From the NCBI GenBank assembly GCA_033063855.1, contig CP093831.1, forward strand, positions 24,552,001 to 24,616,000: a stretch of 64,000 bases of DNA, read 5' to 3'. A program made the translations under genes and the position numbers. The notes beneath the pieces are model-generated. The model worked only from the letters and a program-made list of their open reading frames with translations, ran no database searches and was not told the DNA's origin. Source of the stretch: Smittia aterrima (Eukaryota; Arthropoda; Insecta; Diptera; Chironomidae). Shown here one piece after another: positions 58,973-64,000 of this stretch. The stretch's first letter is position 1. Every line of letters begins with the position of its first letter.

Positions 58973-59610
58973 GATTGAGCAGTCCCTCTAAAGTAGCAGA
59001 ATTTCTAGCTCAAAATGTATAATCAATTCATAGTAGTGTCTGAAAGAATAAGAAGATATTTGTCAATGTAAGCCGACGGAGCTTGTTTTCATAGAAAACG
59101 TTGTCATGGAAATTGAACTTTTGTGTGAAAAAAAGGTGATTTTTCGTAAATTCTAAATATAGAACAACAAAGATCCAGGAATTTTCCCTCGCCAAGCTCT
59201 CTATCGCTGAGTCACTGCGTCAAAGTCTTGGAATCCTTATCACAACAGTTTCAATCGAGTCCATTGAGTTATTTTGATATTTCATGGAACTTCCAGATCG
59301 AAACGAAAAATATTTCTTTACCTTTAATAATTTGAACGAGGAGAATAAACAAACGATCGTAGAAAACAAATAGAACAAATAGAAACGAAGAGCTTCCTTT
59401 TAGTTAAAGCATTTGTCACGTTTTCATTCAACAAAATCAACGAAAAAATATTTTTTCCAATTTTTTTTTTCACGAGAGGGGATTCCGACTTTGCGAAAGG
59501 GGAATTCGACTTTGAGATTTCGCGCTTTTCAAAGATTTCCGCCACCAAAACAAATATTTTGTGATTAACTTGATTTACAATTAGATTAGAGCTGCTGATT
59601 AGCTTAGAAG
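58973..59610. other. shared upstream region of TMEM216 and CKS
   Basis: 0.64 kb between divergent start codons. AT-rich; no TATA box or other element that I would call. Confidence 0.45.
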
Positions 59611-59982
59611 ATGACGGAGCTTGAGGACATTCAGTACAGCGAAAAGTACATCGACGGGCAATACGAATATCGGTGAGAATTCATAAATTACAAAAAAGTG
59701 TTTTCCTGAAATAACTTTGCGAATTAAATCAAGGCACGTTATGCTTCCAAGTTCGCTCGCCAAGTCTGTACCGAGAACTCATTTGATGACTGAAACTGAG
59801 TGGAGGAATCTGGGCATTCAACAATCTCCTGGTAAAATAATTCAATTGCGCAAAAGTGAAAAAGAATCCTTTGATTACTTTCTTTCTTCTCAGGATGGAC
59901 ACATTACTTGATGGGATCTGAAATTCAAGTCATTTGCTTTCGAAGACCTATTGGATTCACGGATCCGGAATATCCAGAATAA
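59611..59982 (+). CDS. cyclin-dependent kinase regulatory subunit (CKS)
   Basis: Exons 59611-59672, 59734-59831 and 59894-59982, in frame, give 82 residues. Clear CKS protein: IQYSEKYIDGQYEYRHVMLP, RTHLMTETEWRNLGIQQSPG, WTHYLM and FRRP. The residues that form the phosphate pocket in this family (Lys in SEKY, Arg in EYRH, Ser and Trp in QQSPGW, Arg in FRRP) are present. Odd: the usual HxPEPH hinge before FRRP is replaced by MGSEIQVIC and is one residue shorter. Among insect proteins WRNLGxQQSPGW is closest to the Cks85A type. Binds CDK and phosphoproteins. AATAAA follows the stop by 15 to 20 bases. Confidence 0.88.
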
Positions 59983-60211
59983 TCTTTCTCATAATGAAAC
60001 AATAAATTAATTTTTATACGAAAATTTGTATTTTATTAAAAATTTTTGGTTTTACAGTCAGTTTGTTTGTTTCTGAAGTTTTTATCGTTGATCCAGTTCA
60101 ACGTGTCCCTGTTCAGTCCTAGTATAAAAGTGTTTTTCTTGTTCCACCTGTTGATTAAAGAAAAATCATTAGAAAGTGTTTCAAGAGACACTTGTCGATG
60201 AAAACATGTTC

Positions 60212-60300
60212 AAGTGATTCAGTTAGTATAAAGAAGTCATTCATAGCTTTTGCTCTGATGGGAAAAGAAGACATAAATTATGGAGATCATCACGAGAACA
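60212..60300 (-). ncRNA. box C/D snoRNA candidate 1
   Basis: Box C GTGATGA (60287-60293) and box D CTGA (60219-60222) on the minus strand, about 75 bases apart, in the intron before the last host exon. The terminal stem is weak, and I cannot name a target. Confidence 0.45.
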
Positions 60301-60457
60301 TGTTTCACTTTCGGGCTTGTCCTATCGATCAACTTACCGAACAATTTTGTTTCTTCTGCTCTGAGTTAATTTCTTTTTTAATATTTAATCTGAAAGTAAA
60401 TGAAGAGAACGAGATTAATGATAGTCCAACTTAGGGTTTGAAATGATGATAATTTGT

Positions 60458-60538
60458 TGGTGTCAGTACTTTTTATAAAAAAGCAGCCTAGGTTGTATTA
60501 TCATGTAGATCAAACGGTAATTATTATCATCATTCTAA
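60458..60538 (-). ncRNA. box C/D snoRNA, orphan pair copy a
   Basis: Box C ATGATGA (60527-60533) and box D CTGA (60463-60466). Shares long identical stretches (TAATAATTACCGTTTGAT and AATACAACCTAGGCTGC) with the snoRNA in the next intron at 60682. Lies in its own intron between exons at 60389 and 60572. Target not identified. Confidence 0.7.
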
Positions 60539-60681
60539 ATATTTTGTCGAGGTTCTCTCATTGACACTTACTTTTTAAACAAATGTCGTTTGCCATTCGT
60601 TGTCACAGCTTTTCTGATTCTGTAAAGAAATTTCTTTTAGAAAATTTTCCTTTAGATTGATTTAAGGAATTGCAATTTAAG

Positions 60682-60764
60682 TGTTATCAGTACTTTTTTA
60701 AAAAAAGCAGCCTAGGTTGTATTATCATTCTTTTATCAAACGGTAATTATTATCATCACTTAAA
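60682..60764 (-). ncRNA. box C/D snoRNA, orphan pair copy b
   Basis: Box C GTGATGA (60753-60759), box D CTGA (60687-60690), a C'-like ATGATAA inside, and a short TTA/TAA terminal stem. Duplicate of 60458-60538 in the neighbouring intron. Target not identified. Confidence 0.72.
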
Positions 60765-60924
60765 TAGGAATTGCCAAAAATGTTTAAATGAGAAAGTAAA
60801 CTTACCAGTCGAAGTTCTCTTCGGATTTGAGAAGTTTTCTAACTCTTGAGATCTGGAAGGAATTAGAAGAGAAGACGAATTAGTTTAATTGTAATTTCAG
60901 TAAATTTCGATTAAAGAAAAGCTG

Positions 60925-61014
60925 TGAATTCAGACAAAATTTGACAAAAGGTTTGAAATCATTCTTCGTTCATTTTTGAACTTCATAAACACGGAAAAGT
61001 GATCATCATTATAA
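60925..61014 (-). ncRNA. box C/D snoRNA, diverged U18-like copy
   Basis: Box C ATGATGA (61003-61009) and box D CTGA (60930-60933). It keeps CCGTGTTTATGA, part of the guide and D' box of the U18 copies at 61172 and 61564, but the rest of the guide has changed, so only about nine bases of the 28S complement remain. Confidence 0.55.
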
Positions 61015-61171
61015 AGTGGTTTCTAATAATTTCAGTTTGCATTTTCCTTACCTTTCTTATCTCCATTTACGTTCCCCTTCAATTTCTAATTGACGATGTT
61101 AAACTAAAAGGAAAAAAAGTTGAAATTAAAATACAAATCGATGGCAAATGAATTCGCAGTAAAAACGCGAA

Positions 61172-61247
61172 GGTAATCAGATTAAATTAACGGAGGTTTA
61201 TAATCAAATAATTTCATAAACACGGACCAATGTTGTCATCATTTAAG
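61172..61247 (-). ncRNA. U18: U18-type box C/D snoRNA, copy 1
   Basis: Box C ATGATGA (61236-61242), box D CTGA (61177-61180), D' ATGA. The guide before D' is CATTGGTCCGTGTTT, the same as in U18/SNORD18, complementary to the conserved 28S rRNA stretch AAACACGGACCAA. Expected to guide 2'-O-methylation there. A short TAA/TTA terminal stem is visible. Confidence 0.82.
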
Positions 61248-61563
61248 AAAAGCAAAGAAAATGATTTTTCTAGCTGAGAGCACTCACCGTTTTTAAATGA
61301 AATTCGCCCTCGAGGCAGCATTTTCCAAATCACAGCCAGTCTTAGCCTGTAAGAAGGAAAATTCTTAATAAATCTCTTTTCATTATTTTAAATGATTCAA
61401 TGAATCAAGGAGAAGAACAAATTTGTCGCTCAAATTACCTTTAATGTAGTCAAATGTAATCAGCAACAGAATCAGCGACGCTTAAAGCTCTGTAATGAAC
61501 CAATAGGATTGACATGATTAGATTATGAATTCCAGCTCAATAGGTTTCGAAATTATTCGAGAA

Positions 61564-61639
61564 ATGATTCAGTTTAAATTAATGGAAGTTTATAATCAAA
61601 TAATTTCATAAACACGGACCAATGTTGTCATCATTAAAG
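61564..61639 (-). ncRNA. U18: U18-type box C/D snoRNA, copy 2
   Basis: Box C ATGATGA (61628-61634), box D CTGA (61569-61572), and the same CATTGGTCCGTGTTTATGA guide and D' box as copy 1. The two copies are identical over most of the stretch from the guide to near box D. Each lies in its own intron of the host gene. Confidence 0.82.
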
Positions 61640-61799
61640 AAGATTGGAGAAATGGGGAAAGTCAAGAAGGGAGAATTGCTCACCTTGATTTAATCGCGTT
61701 GACGATTCAAAGCATCTCATCTAGAAAATAAAAGAAAATCAAATTTAAGCTTCTTTGCTTTTGAATTGAAATAAAAAAGAAATTTAAATTAAAAAAATG

Positions 61800-62060
61800 T
61801 TTCTGATGTGCTTCGGCATTTCTTGAACCAATTGAAATGGTTTCAGAAATTTCCTATGACTCAGAAGTTTGATGTTCCTCTGGTTTAATAATAATTTATT
61901 GATAACTGGCACCCATAACGTGGAAATAGATATGTTTCTCGTTTTGAGCGTGGCCGAGAGGACCGCGATTGCATTTATTTGAAAGTTGGTCATCGGTAAG
62001 GGTTGAACCGAAGACCTTACAATCTATGCGAAAGCAACGACGAGTTCATCGCAACTATCG
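61800..62060 (-). mobile_element. probable tRNA-derived SINE, diverged
   Basis: The minus-strand head has a box A-like AGCTCGATAGTTG and, about 50 bases on, a box B-like GGTTCAACCC. Short blocks in the body (TAAGAAATTTCCTAT-like, GGCACC) match the SINE at 62248-62527. It sits in a host-gene intron that has no snoRNA I can find. Confidence 0.35.
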
Positions 62061-62247
62061 AGCTTGAAAGTTGTTTCAGAATGGTTTGGCAGAAAAAGAA
62101 TAAGAACTTACGTTTCAGTTTCTTTCTTGTTTCAAATGATGAACGTTCCATGGCGATCAGGAAAAGTTTTTCATCAATCTCCAGAAAACTGTAAAAAGGA
62201 AAAACGTTTTTAATTATAAAATCTTTTAAATTAAAAAGTAAAAGAAA

Positions 62248-62527
62248 AAAGAAAAAAAATTGTATCGCAGGTTTGTGGCATTTCTCATCCCGTGGGTTAT
62301 CTCGAGTAAGAAATTTCCTATATACTGTGACTAGTAGCTTGTTATCGCACACAATTTGCCCCATTCCGTAAGTGGCTGGCACCAGATTTGAATAGGAATT
62401 TATACATCCAATCTTAGTGTGATCCCAGGGGCGCTCAAAAGTTTTTTTCATTCTAGGTCGGGGCTCGAACACGAGACGTCACAGTGTTCGAGCGACACCA
62501 ACCCTTAACCAACTAGACCAATGACGC
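62248..62527 (-). mobile_element. tRNA-derived SINE
   Basis: The minus strand begins GCGTCATTGGTCTAGTTGG (box A type, polymerase III) and has GTGTTCGAGCCC (box B type) about 45 bases on, as in a tRNA. A non-tRNA body of about 200 bases follows, ending in a T-rich tract. No clean target-site duplication was identified. It fills most of a host-gene intron. Confidence 0.6.
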
Positions 62528-62556
62528 TTCTGAAAGTATTTGGCTAAACTCACCAT

Positions 62557-63179
62557 TTAAGTGTCCGGAAATATTTTCTGAGCAAAGCAATTTAGTTTCC
62601 CATTCGAGTCGTCTTTCGTGTTCAGCCGTTGCGATGACGATTTTTCTGAGGACGATGCATCGGATGATACTAAAAGTTGATGAAAAGAGAAATTCAATTA
62701 GTTTGGAGTAAAAATATTTCGGCAAAGTTTGATTACACAAAAATTGTGTCAGTCAGAAGTGTTGAGAGTTAGATTTTTCATAATCTCACATCATCAACGA
62801 TCCTTCTAGAAAATTTCGTTTCTTATGTACTTTAGAAAAGTTTTCCTTTAAAATTAATTAATATTCAAGATCAGTTCGAGACTTTCTCGTTAACAAAGAA
62901 GACAAATTAGTTGTCGTATGACAAAATATGTTTTTTTCAAAAGAAAAATGAATAAATTTGTTGATTTCCTTTCATCAGAAATGTAACTTCATTCAGCGAG
63001 AGATCAGAATTGACATTTGCATATCGCAATCAAGTCAAAGAGTTGTGCTGAGTGATGAGTCACGATTATGTTTGAGATATTTTCTCGAGAATAATTTCAT
63101 TAGACAGAGAAGATAACGAGTACATAAAAATTTTCAAAAAGAAGTTAATTTACGCTTTTCATGGTTTCTTACCTTCCAT
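62557..63179 (-). CDS. 39-residue small frame in the snoRNA host transcript
   Basis: ATG at 63179 opens a frame that crosses the first intron (63179-63173 joined to 62669-62557) and stops three bases before the next splice donor region: MEVSSDASSSEKSSSQRLNT and 19 more residues. It is Ser-rich with no recognised domain. Such frames early in host-gene transcripts usually expose the spliced RNA to decay; whether it is translated to a stable peptide is unknown. Confidence 0.3.
62748..62815 (-). ncRNA. possible box C/D snoRNA in the first host intron
   Basis: The minus strand has TTGATGATG, an internal ATGA and a CTGA about 50 bases on, in the intron 62670-63172. The first box has T in place of the purine, and the element is short, so this is a weak call. 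Confidence 0.3.
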
Positions 63180-63888
63180 GGTTCAAGAGTTTTGAGATTT
63201 TTTGCGACTGAGATGAATCAGTTTTCAGAGTTCAGATTATCAGATGTTGCACTTGTAAATTTATCTAGAGTTTTAAAGCGTTTGGAAAGAAAATTCCCAC
63301 ACAAGACGTTCACCAACAAATCAGCGGACACAACGAAGGTTAAGCAGCGCTTAAAAGCACAGTTCGAGGACTAAAAGGGATTGATCCAAAAAAGGAAAGA
63401 GTTCAACCAAAGCATTCATCTATCACTCAAACGTAAAACCATTCCAAATGATCTTTGTTTCTAATTTCATAAATATTTTCAAGAAAAGTTTTAATTATTT
63501 ACAGTCTCGTGAGCACAATTTTGATACAATTGTTCCAATGAGAATACAAGTTAGACAAATTCTTAAGATTCTAGAATAAAACTCTTCCAAGTAGACATTT
63601 TGTGTTGCACGATGATGAGAAGTTTCGTGATATCGCAAAGCAAAATCATTTCCGTCGAATAAAGTTGAGTAAAATTGTTTTAACTGTTCAAAGTTCACGC
63701 TTTGAACCACCGTCGACGAATAGTTCTCTGATGTTAATTAAATCCGCAACGAACTTATTATTGATTCTTAATTCTATTTCTCGTTCTCGATAAATGAAAA
63801 ACGCTTTCAAATATTATTCTTTCACGGCGTTGCTTGCTAACTGATTAGCAATAAGCGATTATTGGTTGCGAAAGATTTTATCAATATT

Positions 63889-64000
63889 TTAGTAACGTCT
63901 ACGTTTGTTCTGGAACTCATCACCTCGGTGGTTAATATTATTTCCACCGCCAGGACGATCGTTCCACGGATTAGAACGAATGTTTCCTCTTTGAGGTCCG
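63889..64000 (-). CDS. C-terminus of an RG/N-rich protein, cut by the window edge
   Basis: The last 36 residues of a minus-strand frame that runs off the window: GPQRGNIRSNPWNDRPGGGN, then a basic end NKRRRY and TAA at 63889. Gly, Asn and Arg-rich tails of this type are usual in RNA-binding proteins and exoribonucleases such as the XRN2 family, but no domain is in view, so the identity is open. Confidence 0.55.
   Translation of the reverse strand, partial: GPQRGNIRSNPWNDRPGGGNNINHRGDEFQNKRRRY

Larger units (their letters stand above)
60025..63250 (-). ncRNA. snoRNA host gene, multi-exon non-coding transcript
   Basis: At least eleven small exons with good splice sites on the minus strand: from 63173 upwards, 62669-62554, 62188-62112, 61720-61684, 61489-61439, 61346-61288, 61103-61052, 60852-60806, 60619-60572, 60389-60338, and a last exon from about 60149 to a poly(A) signal near 60030. 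The spliced exons keep no long frame (a frame opened by ATG in the 61720 exon stops in the next). Box C/D snoRNAs lie singly in introns. This is the Uhg type of host gene, where the introns are the product. The 5' end is not determined. Confidence 0.7.

Noticed and set aside
61925..62030. Possible functional tRNA gene (GTGGCCGAGAGG on the plus strand)
   Set aside because: No acceptor stem or anticodon arm can be formed with correct spacing; the minus-strand box A/B pair fits a SINE head better.
62455..62527. Functional tRNA gene on the minus strand
   Set aside because: Box A and box B are good but the acceptor arms do not pair and a non-tRNA body follows, as in a SINE.
63213..63374. Plus-strand frame of 53 residues starting MNQFSEFRLSDVALVN
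   Set aside because: Lies over the presumed start of the snoRNA host gene on the other strand, has no recognised domain, no clear splice or poly(A) context, and is short enough to be chance.
63495..63710. Minus-strand frame of about 71 codons with a hydrophobic stretch near its end
   Set aside because: No ATG at its head, no recognised family, and the hydrophobic run is common in AT-rich sequence.

Overview
The window looks like nuclear DNA of an insect, most likely a nematoceran fly such as a chironomid midge. The DNA is AT-rich. Genes have small GT-AG introns next to a few very large ones, and polyadenylation signals are AATAAA. The recognisable genes are animal or insect types: an EF-hand nicotinamidase, a divergent ionotropic receptor, the PAPS transporter slalom, TMEM216, CHTOP, a CKS protein and a U18 snoRNA host gene. 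The exact species is not evident from the sequence.

Region 1 (1-20,300) is a tandem array on the minus strand of small secreted proteins built from TIL (trypsin-inhibitor-like, about 10-cysteine) domains. I could build exact exon structures for 17 apparently intact genes, plus one hybrid gene and several broken copies. The commonest form is a signal peptide plus one TIL domain in exon 1, a 55-100 base intron, and a second TIL domain in exon 2. Other forms have one domain (genes at 1857, 6924, 8925, 10040, 13969, 14891), Pro-rich linkers (11326, 15451), or six domains (19015). Every intron I could place is phase 1, so each TIL exon is a symmetrical module that can be swapped without breaking frame. 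The array shows segmental duplications, near-identical second exons in genes with different first exons, deletions, frameshifts and fused remnants. By family knowledge the products should inhibit proteases outside the cell; targets cannot be read from the sequence.

Region 2 (20,300-51,600) is mostly non-coding. One gene, a nicotinamidase with N-terminal EF-hands, spans about 21 kb on the minus strand in nine coding exons (25,899-47,186). An ionotropic-receptor gene lies on the opposite strand inside one of its introns and carries an in-frame TGA and a one-base frameshift.

Region 3 (51,600-64,000) is gene-dense: triokinase/FMN cyclase (+), CHTOP (-), PAPS transporter slalom (+), TMEM216 (-), a CKS protein (+), a many-exon non-coding snoRNA host gene (-) whose introns carry box C/D snoRNAs including two U18 copies, and the C-terminus of a further RG/N-rich protein (-) at the right edge. 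CHTOP/slalom and TMEM216/CKS are divergent pairs sharing short upstream regions.
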